From assembly GCF_002770725.1 (NCBI RefSeq), contig NZ_NQVN01000009.1, forward strand, positions 124,001 through 188,000: DNA of 64,000 nucleotides. The letters are read 5' to 3'. Every line of letters begins with the position of its first letter. Position 1 is the stretch's first letter. The position numbers and the translations under genes were made by a program. The notes under the pieces were generated by a model. It had not been told where the DNA came from, searched no databases, and was given only the letters and a program-made list of their open reading frames with translations. The stretch comes from Pleomorphomonas carboxyditropha. GTDB taxonomy: Bacteria; Pseudomonadota; Alphaproteobacteria; Rhizobiales; Pleomorphomonadaceae. This document shows positions 16,915-25,769 of the stretch, piece by piece.

Positions 16915-17503
16915 TCGTCTCGCCTCCAGAGCCCCCAGGTTTCACGGTCGATCTCGCGGGCCGTGTCGTACCAGGCGCACATGTCGGTCCACTCCATGGC
17001 GAGCACGACGGGGATCGGCGTCGACAGGATGGCGGCCACCCGGCCGGCGTAGCCGCGCCACTGCAGGGGATTGTGCTTCAGCCCTTCAGGCCCTTCGGCA
17101 AAAAATCGATGGCGACCTCCATCACCGCGTCGCCGTCGCCTGCCTCGAGGCCGCGCAACACTTCGACCGGAAGGCCGACCATGGCGGCGACCAGATCCCA
17201 GCGGGTGAACGACGTCCCCAGCCGATCGACCACGTCGCCCATTTCGGCCGTGGTCAGGCGGTGGACCGTGATCTCGGAGACCACGCGCCCCTCGAGTTCG
17301 AACTCGAAGTCGAGGGGGACGGTCTTCGCCCAGACTTTGCCGCTGACGAAGTTGAGCTTGGCCGGCTCGGCGACAGGGCGGGCAGGGGTGCTCGCCGCAT
17401 CCTGCTTCAGCATTTCATCCACCACGTCGGCCGGTGGCAGCGGAAACTTCTCGGGCTCGGCGCCGGTATCGAGCGGCGGCAGATCGGACACGTCGTCGGT
17501 CAT
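16911..17503 (-). CDS. Tail chaperone, -1 frameshift product (E-E' type)
   Basis: A slippery heptamer T-TTT-TTG at 17105-17099 lies in the zero frame of the 141-residue chaperone gene, 6 codons before its stop. Moving to the -1 frame opens 62 further codons (starting AEGPEGLKHNP, containing MEWTDMCAWYDTAREI, ending GLWRRDE) to a TGA at 16913-16911 that overlaps the tape-measure ATG. The fusion would be 197 residues. P2 E/E' uses the same heptamer. Frameshift efficiency cannot be seen from sequence. Confidence 0.8.
17078..17503 (-). CDS. Tail assembly chaperone, zero-frame product (E/gp41 type)
   Basis: 141 residues with a variable acidic/Pro-rich N-terminus and a C-terminal domain (VSEITVHRLTTAEMGDVVDR, then LPVEVLRGLEAGD) of the phage tail-assembly chaperone family. 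It binds the tape measure during tail assembly. Position between tube and tape measure is diagnostic. The gene ends just after the slippery site used to make the longer form. Confidence 0.88.
   Translation of the reverse strand: MTDDVSDLPPLDTGAEPEKFPLPPADVVDEMLKQDAASTPARPVAEPAKLNFVSGKVWAKTVPLDFEFELEGRVVSEITVHRLTTAEMGDVVDRLGTSFTRWDLVAAMVGLPVEVLRGLEAGDGDAVMEVAIDFLPKGLKG
17099..17105 (-). promoter_or_regulatory. Programmed -1 frameshift site T-TTT-TTG
   Basis: Codons GAT-TTT-TTG are in frame with the chaperone start at 17503, which places the heptamer exactly in X-XXY-YYZ register. The -1 frame is open for 62 codons afterwards. Confidence 0.8.
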
Positions 17504-17507
17504 GTCG

Positions 17508-18029
17508 TCACCAGTTGATCAGGCTGTTGTGGGTGGCGGTCAGGTCCTCGCCATCGCACACCAGCGTGTTGTTGAAGTAGTCGAACTTGTGGATGGTCTG
17601 GCCGTCCTCGCGATCGAGGTAGTGCACGATCGTCGTGAACTTGAAGCCGAAGGGGCCGTCGGCTCGCCCTTTGGACGTGCTGGCCGTGGTCAGCTCGTTG
17701 ACGAGGCCCTTGAGGTAGACCATGCGGCCGACATCCTTGCCGGCGACGATATCGCGGATGCGCTCGTACCAGTAGAGTTCGGTCCAGTCGCCGGGCTCGC
17801 GCCCGAAGCGGGCGCGGATGCGCTTGTCCGGGCCGTTGAGGTCGAATTCGGCGGTGAGCGCCTCGATCTCGCCGGGGATCTGCATCCCGAAATAGCTGCC
17901 CGACGAGCCGATGTCCGTCATCGCCCGGCGCAGGTCCGGCAGCTTGCCGCGCGAGACTGACAAGGCCAGATTGACATCCTTGAGCCAGAGGTTGCCGCCG
18001 AAGACGATGTTCTGCTGTTTCTCGACCAT
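17508..18029 (-). CDS. Major tail tube protein (P2 FII family)
   Basis: 173 residues. It contains the family patterns GSSGSYFGMQIPGEIEALTAE, GREPGDWTELYWYERIRDI and MVYLKGLVNELTTAS. It polymerises into the inner tube of the contractile tail. It lies 9 bp after the sheath gene and 4 bp before the chaperone gene. Confidence 0.93.
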   Translation of the reverse strand: MVEKQQNIVFGGNLWLKDVNLALSVSRGKLPDLRRAMTDIGSSGSYFGMQIPGEIEALTAEFDLNGPDKRIRARFGREPGDWTELYWYERIRDIVAGKDVGRMVYLKGLVNELTTASTSKGRADGPFGFKFTTIVHYLDREDGQTIHKFDYFNNTLVCDGEDLTATHNSLINW

Positions 18030-18038
18030 GATCTATCC

Positions 18039-19295
18039 TCAGTCGGCGGTGGTGATGTTGGCGTTGCCCATCGCCTGCAGGGCCGCCGCGATCTGGTCGG
18101 CCAGCACGTCGAAGGCCTCGGGCTGCGGCTCGGTGAAGATCTGCAGGTCGACGAGGTCGGAACCTTCCTCGAAGCGGAGCTTCAGCCGGCAGATGCCGCT
18201 TCGCAGGCCGGTGTTGCTGTTGAGCGATCGCTTCCAGACGATCTGGTAATCGATAATTGCTCCGAGCGTCTTGGCCTCTTCGCAGGCGGCAGCGAGAGCC
18301 TGGGTCATCAGCGACACAAGGTGGCCGCCGAGATCCTCGGACAGGTAAGCGCGCATCGGTAGAGGGATAGCAGCCTCGATCGCCCGCCGAGTGCGGATGC
18401 GCTTGAGACTGCGATAGGCGGCAACCGTGCTGTCGGTGGCCGTGGTGAACGGAGCCCAGAGCGTATTGCCCTCGATCACCGTGGCAAGGCCGCCCTGTAC
18501 CAGCGTGTTGGCTTGGCAGGAGGGATCGCCATCACGGTAGCTGATCGTCTTGGTGAGGCCGAGAATGCCCTTGAGCGGTCGGTTCCAGGCCGCTTTGTAG
18601 GGCGTGCCAGCTTCTTTGTCGCGGCGGACGATGGCCCCGGCGACGTGCGGCGACATCGGCCGCGTGACCGTCTCGCCGCCCAGCGACACCTCGACAGCCG
18701 GATAGCAAGCCATCATGCCGAGCGCCGTATCGAAGTCGGCCGCGTAGGTGAGGGCGGCCGCGTCGCTGGTCTGCGTCGCGTCGACCACGCCGATACAGTC
18801 GACCAACATGTCCTTGACGACATTGATCGACACGGTCGCCGCGTTCTTGAGGTTGCCGAGCCGTTGGCTGGTGTAGCCGGGGGCGATGATGATTCCCGGC
18901 TTGTGGCCGGTGATCGCCTGGGCATCGAGCAGGGCATAGGCGCCGGTCTTGTCGGCCGCCGTGCCGGCGATCGCGCCGATGTCGGCGGCGAGCTTGGCCT
19001 CGTCCGTGCCCTCCGTGGCATACGCGCTCCGGGAAAAGACGAAAGTCGGGATGACGCCCTCGGACAGGACCTGCGACACGGCGTCCTTGGCGAGGCCGTC
19101 GCCCAGCTTGGCGACCAGCTCGCTGTCCTCGGGGTCGATCGCCACCGGCGTGTCGAGGGGGAAAACGGTCTCGTCGGCCGCCGGCGCCGGCATCACCATG
19201 CCAATCACGGTGGAGTCGCGGGCGTCGATCGACACAACGTTGGACGACAGGTCCGAGAAGACGCGGACGCCAACAAAGGGCGCGGTGGAGGCCAT
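18039..19295 (-). CDS. Tail sheath protein (P2 FI / Mu L type)
   Basis: 418 residues of contractile sheath. Family features include GVRVFSDLSSNVVSIDARDS near the start, IIAPGYTSQ in the middle, VAGAIVRRDKEAGTPYKAAWN, and the C-terminal ALAAACEEAKTLGAI and RLKLRFEEGSDLVDLQIF. It is the first gene after a 231-bp gap that contains a late-operator palindrome, so it begins its own transcription unit (sheath to D). Confidence 0.94.
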   Translation of the reverse strand: MASTAPFVGVRVFSDLSSNVVSIDARDSTVIGMVMPAPAADETVFPLDTPVAIDPEDSELVAKLGDGLAKDAVSQVLSEGVIPTFVFSRSAYATEGTDEAKLAADIGAIAGTAADKTGAYALLDAQAITGHKPGIIIAPGYTSQRLGNLKNAATVSINVVKDMLVDCIGVVDATQTSDAAALTYAADFDTALGMMACYPAVEVSLGGETVTRPMSPHVAGAIVRRDKEAGTPYKAAWNRPLKGILGLTKTISYRDGDPSCQANTLVQGGLATVIEGNTLWAPFTTATDSTVAAYRSLKRIRTRRAIEAAIPLPMRAYLSEDLGGHLVSLMTQALAAACEEAKTLGAIIDYQIVWKRSLNSNTGLRSGICRLKLRFEEGSDLVDLQIFTEPQPEAFDVLADQIAAALQAMGNANITTAD

Positions 19296-19364
19296 GGATC
19301 AATCCTCGCAAAGCGTGAAAACCGGCTTTGCGGGTAGTCTATGTGCCCCCGAAACGACAGCGGG

Positions 19365-19380
19365 GCTGCACGCATGCAGC
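19365..19380 (-). promoter_or_regulatory. Late-operator palindrome 3 (upstream of sheath)
   Basis: GCTGCACGCATGCAGC matches the shared 16-bp consensus GCTGCAYGNRTGCAGC. It lies 69 bp upstream of the sheath ATG. A -10-like TAGACT (19336-19341) lies 21 bp beyond the 20-bp extended palindrome, the same spacing as at the lysis operon. Confidence 0.7.
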
Positions 19381-19526
19381 CCCGGCTCCCTGTGACCAAT
19401 GGAAGGCTCTCACCAAGTGCGGCATCCGTCAAGCGTACTCGGGCCAGACCGTCATTAACCGCCACGTCGGTGTCCGGCCAATCCCATATTTCAATCTGTA
19501 ACTAGTGTATCTATCTTGCCGCTCGT

Positions 19527-21569
19527 TTGGTGAGCGCCTGCCTTGCCGGCGGGCTGGGCAGAACGGGCGGGGAAATCTTGGGAAATTCGAATTGGAGGTA
19601 TCGGGAGGACATTGACGGTCTTCGCGCTCTGGCCGTTGTTGCCGTCATCCTGTTTCATTTTGAATCCAGCTGGTTTCCCGGCGGCTTTGTCGGTGTCGAC
19701 GTCTTCTTCGTCATTTCCGGCTTTCTCATCACCTCGCTGATTGCCCGCCAGATCACCGAAGACCGCTTCAGCCTGATCGACTTTTACGAACGCCGTTTCC
19801 GCCGCATCTACCCGAACCTGTTGATCGTGCTGGCCGTGACGGTCGTTCTCGGCTTCGTCGCCATGGTGCCGCTCACCTACCGGCCCTTCGGCCGCAGCTT
19901 GGTTTGGGCCGCCCTTTCCGCATCCAACTTTGCCTTCATAGGCGGCGACGGCTACTTCGATCCCGACAATCTCACCAAGCCGCTGCTGCACACCTGGTCG
20001 CTCGGCGTCGAGGAGCAGTTCTACCTCGTCTTTCCCTGGCTGCTGATCCTCGCCGCCAAGCGCGGCTATAATACAAAATGGCTGATCGGCACCGTTGTGG
20101 CTCTGTCTCTCGTCCTCAGCATCGGTGCGGCGCTGGCCGGCTGGGCGCCGTCCTATTTTCTGCTGCCGACCCGCTTCTGGGAGCTCGGTATCGGCGCCCT
20201 GATCGCCGTCCTGCCGAAGAGCGAACGCCTGTCATACGCCCGGCGGTCGATCCTTGGTCTCGGTGGGCTGCTGGCGATCGTCTGGGCGACATTGCGATTG
20301 TCCGAAGCCGATCCCTTCCCCGGCTATGTCGCGCTGGCGCCGACACTGGGCGCGGCGGCCATCATCTGGGCCAACGGCGGTCTCGCCAGCCATCTCCTGT
20401 CCTTCCGTCCCTTCGTCTGGATCGGCCGCCTGTCCTTTGCCCTCTACCTCTGGCATTGGCCGCTGATCTCCATTGCCGCCGGCATCGGTCTGCCACCGAC
20501 CGGCACCGCCACGCGCCTTCTCATCACAACCGTGATGCTAGTCTTCTCAGTAGCGGGCTACTTCCTCTGGGAGCAGCCCATCCGCCAGCGGCGGCGGCTT
20601 GGCCGGCGTAAAAAGTTCTTTGCCGTGCTGGCTGTGTTCGCCGTCGTCCTTGTCGGCATTGGGGTCGTCATCTTCGAAACGCGCGGCCTTCCGCAAAGAC
20701 TGCCGGCCGATCTTGTTGCCATAGATGAAGCAGCGAAGCGGGATTCCTTTTTTATCACCAAGCGGTGCCCGGAAGTGGAAAGCATAAAACCGGCCCCGTG
20801 CACGATAGGAGACGAAACAACAAATAAAGTATCATTCGTCATAATTGGAGACTCTCAAGCTCAGGCAGTTGCCGCGGAAATCGGCGACCTCGCAAAGTCT
20901 TACCACTTGCGCGGACTTTATCTCGGTAAGATCGGGTGCCCACCGCTGGCCGGGCTTACCCGGACGCGGCGCTCGCATTGCTCAATGCAATATGACTTCG
21001 CCATGAACGAAATCCGCGAAAACAACCCTGAACTGGTAATAGCCCTAATGCACTGGGCTGGCCTCATCGGTGACCCTGTGGGTGGGTCCAAAACCCCTTT
21101 ACTGAAGCAAGGAGAAGTTGTTACCGAGGCTGATCGCTCCGCGGTGGTGACCGCTGCGTTGGACGAAACTCTGACTAATTTAGGAAACCGCCAGATCATG
21201 ACGTCACTCACAATCCCGGAACATAACGGCAAAGCGCTTCTTTTTGGGAAGTGGTGGACCGAGCGTTTCGGATTTCCAATGTTTGTTCCCAGACTGACCC
21301 TTTCCGAGTACTGGGAACGGCAGACATACGTCAAAAGGCTTCTGAGCGATGCCCAGTTGCGGCATGCGAACTTGACGGTTGTGAGCCCCGCACCGGTGTT
21401 TTGTCCTACCGATCTTTGTATTCAATCGACGAACGACACGATTTTGTATTCGGATGATAGCCACCTTTCACATGCCGGCGCGCAACTCTACGCACCGTTG
21501 TTTGAGGCTGCACTCGCAAAGACGTCTGCAACGGTCAAGCGTCCCAATCCATCTTTGCCATCAGATTGA
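19527..21569 (+). CDS. Membrane acyltransferase with SGNH domain (OafA/YrhL family)
   Basis: About 660-680 residues. The N-terminal acyltransferase-3 domain has REDIDGLRALAVVAVILFHF, FFVISGFLIT and about ten membrane spans. A C-terminal SGNH domain has FVIIGDSQAQ and DDSHLSHAGAQLY. Such enzymes O-acetylate LPS O-antigen or other surface polysaccharide. The gene runs against the tail operon, between sheath and fibre-assembly genes, and its 3' half is noticeably lower in GC. It looks like a lysogenic-conversion gene that alters the receptor. The start is unsure: TTG 19527, GTG 19530 or TTG 19578, just before the conserved domain. Confidence 0.93.
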   Translation: MVSACLAGGLGRTGGEILGNSNWRYREDIDGLRALAVVAVILFHFESSWFPGGFVGVDVFFVISGFLITSLIARQITEDRFSLIDFYERRFRRIYPNLLIVLAVTVVLGFVAMVPLTYRPFGRSLVWAALSASNFAFIGGDGYFDPDNLTKPLLHTWSLGVEEQFYLVFPWLLILAAKRGYNTKWLIGTVVALSLVLSIGAALAGWAPSYFLLPTRFWELGIGALIAVLPKSERLSYARRSILGLGGLLAIVWATLRLSEADPFPGYVALAPTLGAAAIIWANGGLASHLLSFRPFVWIGRLSFALYLWHWPLISIAAGIGLPPTGTATRLLITTVMLVFSVAGYFLWEQPIRQRRRLGRRKKFFAVLAVFAVVLVGIGVVIFETRGLPQRLPADLVAIDEAAKRDSFFITKRCPEVESIKPAPCTIGDETTNKVSFVIIGDSQAQAVAAEIGDLAKSYHLRGLYLGKIGCPPLAGLTRTRRSHCSMQYDFAMNEIRENNPELVIALMHWAGLIGDPVGGSKTPLLKQGEVVTEADRSAVVTAALDETLTNLGNRQIMTSLTIPEHNGKALLFGKWWTERFGFPMFVPRLTLSEYWERQTYVKRLLSDAQLRHANLTVVSPAPVFCPTDLCIQSTNDTILYSDDSHLSHAGAQLYAPLFEAALAKTSATVKRPNPSLPSD

Positions 21570-22206
21570 TCGCCGCGATGGTCTCCGCTGCATCGATCGC
21601 CGCCTTGGCCGCGAGGCGCTTATGCTCGATCTCGGCGCTTTTGATCTGCCACGCAGCGTGCATGGCGACCACTACCTGAGCGACAGCGTCGGCAGTCTCG
21701 CCGGTGATGCCGATCTCCGCGAAAATATGCGGACACTCTGCGGCGGTCAGAGACGGATCGGCGAGGTAGGCTTTGGCCTCCTCGAGCTTTTGCTGGTAGG
21801 CCATGGCCTGCCCAGACCCGCCAGTGATGTAGGTGAGTCGGTAGGCCTCGGCGGCCGCATCCACGCTGGCTTTGACTGCGGCGCGGAGATTTTCGAGGTT
21901 TATCGGAGATGAAGGGCGTGTCGCGTTGTAGTCGCGCTCCATCGGGTCGCCGACGAAGTCGATTGTGACGGCCTCGCCATTGAGATACCAGATCTCGCCG
22001 CGATGATCGGCCATGAGCATCCACGCATCACCAGACCAGACGGCCACCTTGCCGGCAACGACCGCTGGCGGCTCGATTTCAACGCATCCGGCCGGGATAT
22101 GGAAGACGCCGGGCTCCAGCGGACTTTCATAGGCACACGCTGCGCCAGCATAGACCCCATCGGCATCACGCTGATAGACGGTTTTGGTAGCCATCATTGA
22201 CCTCAA
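21535..22206 (-). CDS. Tail fibre assembly protein
   Basis: 223 residues. An N-terminal fibre-tip-like part (YQRDADGVYAGAACAYESPL) is followed by a helical C-terminal half rich in Ala/Glu with AMAYQQKLEEAKAYL, the hallmark of Tfa-like and DUF4376-type fibre chaperones. It overlaps the fibre gene by 4 bp. Its 3' end overlaps the convergent acyltransferase gene by 35 bp. The start could be any of the ATGs at 22206, 22197 or 22194. Confidence 0.8.
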   Translation of the reverse strand: MRSMMATKTVYQRDADGVYAGAACAYESPLEPGVFHIPAGCVEIEPPAVVAGKVAVWSGDAWMLMADHRGEIWYLNGEAVTIDFVGDPMERDYNATRPSSPINLENLRAAVKASVDAAAEAYRLTYITGGSGQAMAYQQKLEEAKAYLADPSLTAAECPHIFAEIGITGETADAVAQVVVAMHAAWQIKSAEIEHKRLAAKAAIDAAETIAAINLMAKMDWDA

Positions 22207-23333
22207 TATTTGATGCAGCCAAGAAGGGCGATGTTGACGGGCCGGTTTTCCGCTGCGATGGGAACAACTAGGGAAGCATCAAAACCAATTCCATTGAAGT
22301 CGGTGGAAGCAGCGGCGTTCGTGGGTACGTATCTTGGGCGGGCGCCCGGTATAACTGCAAAGGCACCCGAATAGTTGGCCCATGGGGGCGACGCATCGTT
22401 GCTCGTTCCTCCAATACTGCCGGTGATATTGCGGATAGCGTCCCCCTGCTGAGAGCCAAGCACGCGACCGCTGTCCAACCCTCTGCCGCTGTCTAGGAAA
22501 CGCGGAAACACACCCCGCAAATCCCGGGTCACGAGGTAATCGCCCGTTACCGACCGTGTGGTGTTCGGATTGGCCGGGTCGGTGCATCGGTACCAAGCGG
22601 TCGCCGTGGCGTTCAGCGCATCGCCGCAATACTTGACCGCATCGAGATCCGCATAGGTGTGGCGGTTGATCGCCGAGCCCACACCGACGATCCAGCCGAT
22701 GGGCGGCGCAGGCAGATCAAACCCCATGACGGCGCCGGTCGGAACGCCGGCAACAGTGATCGTCACGTCGCCCGCAAGATTCGCTTCGGCTCCGCCATTG
22801 AGCTTGACACCCGTGCCACCGATCAGCTTGCGCGTCACCGGAACCTTTTCGGCAATCGACGCCAAAAGACCTGTGATGGCCGTATCGTCTTCCGAGAGCT
22901 TGGCCGCGATCTCGACCAGCGTGTCATAGGCGGCCGGAGCGTCGCCCTTCAGGGCGGCGATCGCCGCGTCCACGTAGGTCAGATCAGCCTTCAGCGCGAG
23001 CGCCGCCGACAGCCCTACCACGCTCGACATGTTGATCCCGCCGGCATTGATGACGGCAATAGCATCCTCCGCCGCCGAGACGTCGGCCTTGAGCTGGTCG
23101 ATGACCGCCGTCAGCGCGACGAGCTGGGGCTCGACATTGGCCTGGATCACCGCGAGCGCCTGGCCGGTGCCGGTGCTGATCAGTTCTTCCCAGTCCGCCT
23201 TGACCGCCTCGAGCGCCCGGATGCGGGTGCCGACCGACGTCAGCGCCGCGTCCCAGAACGCCTTGTTGAGGTACGCGTCGAGCGGGGCGGCGTAGTCGTC
23301 GTCAGGCGACGGCAGCGATGCTGAGGACGACAT
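22203..23333 (-). CDS. Tail fibre protein with collar-type tip
   Basis: 376 residues. The N-terminal half is a coiled, Ala-rich shaft (residues about 30-160) and the C-terminal half is a tail-collar-like receptor domain (PTGAVMGFDLPAPPIGWIVG, DLRGVFPRFLDSGRG, and the end ENRPVNIALLGCIKY). This is the receptor-binding candidate (P2 H position). It overlaps the small gene upstream and the assembly gene downstream. Confidence 0.85.
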   Translation of the reverse strand: MSSSASLPSPDDDYAAPLDAYLNKAFWDAALTSVGTRIRALEAVKADWEELISTGTGQALAVIQANVEPQLVALTAVIDQLKADVSAAEDAIAVINAGGINMSSVVGLSAALALKADLTYVDAAIAALKGDAPAAYDTLVEIAAKLSEDDTAITGLLASIAEKVPVTRKLIGGTGVKLNGGAEANLAGDVTITVAGVPTGAVMGFDLPAPPIGWIVGVGSAINRHTYADLDAVKYCGDALNATATAWYRCTDPANPNTTRSVTGDYLVTRDLRGVFPRFLDSGRGLDSGRVLGSQQGDAIRNITGSIGGTSNDASPPWANYSGAFAVIPGARPRYVPTNAAASTDFNGIGFDASLVVPIAAENRPVNIALLGCIKY

Positions 23334-23499
23334 CGGGCGTCTCCGTGATCAGGATCTTCAGGAGGTCGCCGCGCAGCGTGATATCGCCGCGCGGCCGGAG
23401 CTTGATGCCGGCCACCGTCGCCGGTCGGGCGATTACGATCCGGTAGTTGGTCTCCGGGTCGATGGTGGCGGCGTCGATGGTGCTGGTCTGGTCGGTCAT
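23302..23499 (-). CDS. Small conserved-position tail protein, unknown
   Basis: 65 residues (starts MTDQTSTIDAATIDPETNYR). It has no clear domain, but it starts 7 bp after the large tail gene and overlaps the fibre gene by 32 bp, which suggests a real gene in the tail operon. Confidence 0.6.
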   Translation of the reverse strand: MTDQTSTIDAATIDPETNYRIVIARPATVAGIKLRPRGDITLRGDLLKILITETPDVVLSIAAVA

Positions 23500-23506
23500 G
23501 TCACCC

Positions 23507-25762
23507 TCAGAGCGCGTACATGGCGATGTTGTCGATGAACGGCAGGTCGGTGACCTCAGTTGTCGCCATGTCGAACCGCGCCCGCGCCGAGGTGGTCGAC
23601 GGTACGGTGAAGGTCGCCGAAATCAGCCGCTTCTTTTCGTCGATGAGGTCCGGCGTCACGATCGTGGCCGCCGGCGTGTAGACGGTGCTGCCGACCACGA
23701 GCTTGGGCGCGGCGGTGTGCTTGGCGCCGTCCCACTGGTCGATCACCGTGTCGAGCTGGATCGACGTGGTGGAGACGCCGAAATCATGCTGGACGCTTAC
23801 CGCCTGCAGGTCGCCGCGCGGCCGGAAGGTCATCACCCGAGCGTTGGCGTCCATCACGATCGCCGGCTGCAGATCCGTGGTGCCGGCGAACACGGCCCGC
23901 AGGCGGGTCAGCGCCGGCAGGCCGGCGAGCCATGCCGTGTCGATGGCCGTGTCTATGGTCACCGGCAGCCAATCGTCGTTGTCGGCCGGCATGATCTCCC
24001 AGGTGAGCGACGTGCCGCCCGGCGCCCAGCCGGCATGCAGGATGCGGATGTCCGTCATCCCGTTTTCCAGCGTGGCCGACTGCATCTCCACCACCGTGCG
24101 AGTGGCCGAGAACTTGGCGCCGTAGAGCCGCATGGCGAAATCGGTTTCGGGGTCGCCCTGCGCCCACACACCGTCCGTGCAATAGAACAGGCTGCCCTGC
24201 GCGTACTTGTTGCCGGTAACCGTCTCGAGCGCATGGTTGCCGGTCGTGACCGTGAACCACGCATAGCGGGTGCCACTCTCCAAAAGCGTCGGCGTCAGGT
24301 CGAACTTGACCCATCCGGTGGCGATCTGCGCGGCGGTGAGCGTCGTCGATGCGATGACGCTACCGAGCTGCGGCTGGCCGGAGCTGTCGCACTCGCAGAT
24401 GAAGAGATGCACCTCACCGTCCGAGCCGACGCGGGTGAAGCTGAGGTCGAGGCCGGTCAGCACCATCGGCTGCGCACACAGCCAGGTCTGGCCGTAGATG
24501 GAGCCATTGACGCCCATCTCCTCGGTGACATAGTCCCAGTAGTTCTCCTCTACCGTCCGGATGGTGATATTCTGGAAGGAATAGCTCTTGTGCCCCGATC
24601 GGCTGCCCGTGATCCCGGTGATCACGAAGGTTTCGCCGCTCTTCGTGAAGGTCTCACCCACCGAGAGGTTGCCGAGGAAGGACCAGCCGGTAGCGTTTTC
24701 GCACTTCGTCGTGGTGGCGCCGTACTCGGTCACGGTGCGTGATAGCGTCTTCTGGATTGCCGTGGTCACCGTGTGGGTGAGCTGGCTGATGTTCTTCGAG
24801 CCGCCGTCCCCCTCCACCTCGAGGCGGACGACTTCTTCCCACGCCGGCAGGATCAGGGTGCCGGAGGCGCGGATCGCGCTCGAGGATGCGTCGAGCAGGG
24901 CCATCTGCATGTCGCGCTGCGACGCCCAGGCAAAACGCACGCCCTCGCGGATACGGGCCAGCCAGGACGCGTTGGCCGTGTCCCACTCGTCGGTGAGCAG
25001 GCCGTTGTCGTACCAGTAGGCGCGGGCTTCGTCCGGCATGGCGATCTCGCGCCGGATCTGCGCAAGGTCGCGCTGCATCTGGCGGACCACGACCGGGTTC
25101 GGGATGTCATTGAGCCGAGAGGCGATGTTGGAGATGTCGGTCTCGATCGACGACACGCGCGCTACGGCCGCGTCCATCTCGTTTTCGACGACGGTGAGCC
25201 GCCCTTCCACTTCCGACAGCGTCTTGACGCGCGAGGACTGATCCATTTCGACGGCGACGATGCCGGTGGTCGACAGCTCGACATAGGCGACGCAGCACTC
25301 GGTGGAGGCGACCGTCGGCTTGACCGGCGTCGGCGAGCTGAGACCCTGCTGGATGACCACCTCGACGCTGCGGATAGTGGTCTTCGGCACCGTCTGTATG
25401 ACGGTGTCGCCGGTGTCGGCGTCGGTCTCGATCTCCCGGCTTTCGTTTTCCGTCGTCTCGGTGCCGCGTAGCAGTAGCGCCACATAGCGGCCGTCGCCGG
25501 TGACCAGGGGCAGGTAGACCTGCAGGTTGACGACGATGGCCACGTCGTTGCCGTAGACCTTCTCGTCGACGAACAGATAACCCGGGTTGAGGGTCACCTC
25601 GACAGCCGAGGACTGGGCGATCGAATAGCCCGCCCAGTGGTGAGCGTAGGCGATGGCGCCGCCAACGATCGCTTCGCCGCCCTCGCGGGAATACTGGCTG
25701 ATCGCGTCGAAATCCGCGGGCTCGGCGACTTCGGCTTCGGTGAATTCGACCGTCTTGAGCAT
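23507..25762 (-). CDS. Large tail-fibre/baseplate-associated protein (DUF4815-like)
   Basis: 751 residues. The N-terminal domain (SREGGEAIVGGAIAYAHHWA, EVTLNPGYLFVDEKVY) fits the phage family annotated DUF4815. A coiled stretch follows around residues 180-240, then beta-rich C-terminal domains. It sits between tail protein I and the fibre gene, where the proximal fibre or adaptor lies in P2-type tails. Role inferred from position. Confidence 0.7.
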   Translation of the reverse strand: MLKTVEFTEAEVAEPADFDAISQYSREGGEAIVGGAIAYAHHWAGYSIAQSSAVEVTLNPGYLFVDEKVYGNDVAIVVNLQVYLPLVTGDGRYVALLLRGTETTENESREIETDADTGDTVIQTVPKTTIRSVEVVIQQGLSSPTPVKPTVASTECCVAYVELSTTGIVAVEMDQSSRVKTLSEVEGRLTVVENEMDAAVARVSSIETDISNIASRLNDIPNPVVVRQMQRDLAQIRREIAMPDEARAYWYDNGLLTDEWDTANASWLARIREGVRFAWASQRDMQMALLDASSSAIRASGTLILPAWEEVVRLEVEGDGGSKNISQLTHTVTTAIQKTLSRTVTEYGATTTKCENATGWSFLGNLSVGETFTKSGETFVITGITGSRSGHKSYSFQNITIRTVEENYWDYVTEEMGVNGSIYGQTWLCAQPMVLTGLDLSFTRVGSDGEVHLFICECDSSGQPQLGSVIASTTLTAAQIATGWVKFDLTPTLLESGTRYAWFTVTTGNHALETVTGNKYAQGSLFYCTDGVWAQGDPETDFAMRLYGAKFSATRTVVEMQSATLENGMTDIRILHAGWAPGGTSLTWEIMPADNDDWLPVTIDTAIDTAWLAGLPALTRLRAVFAGTTDLQPAIVMDANARVMTFRPRGDLQAVSVQHDFGVSTTSIQLDTVIDQWDGAKHTAAPKLVVGSTVYTPAATIVTPDLIDEKKRLISATFTVPSTTSARARFDMATTEVTDLPFIDNIAMYAL

Positions 25763-25769
25763 GTTCCCC

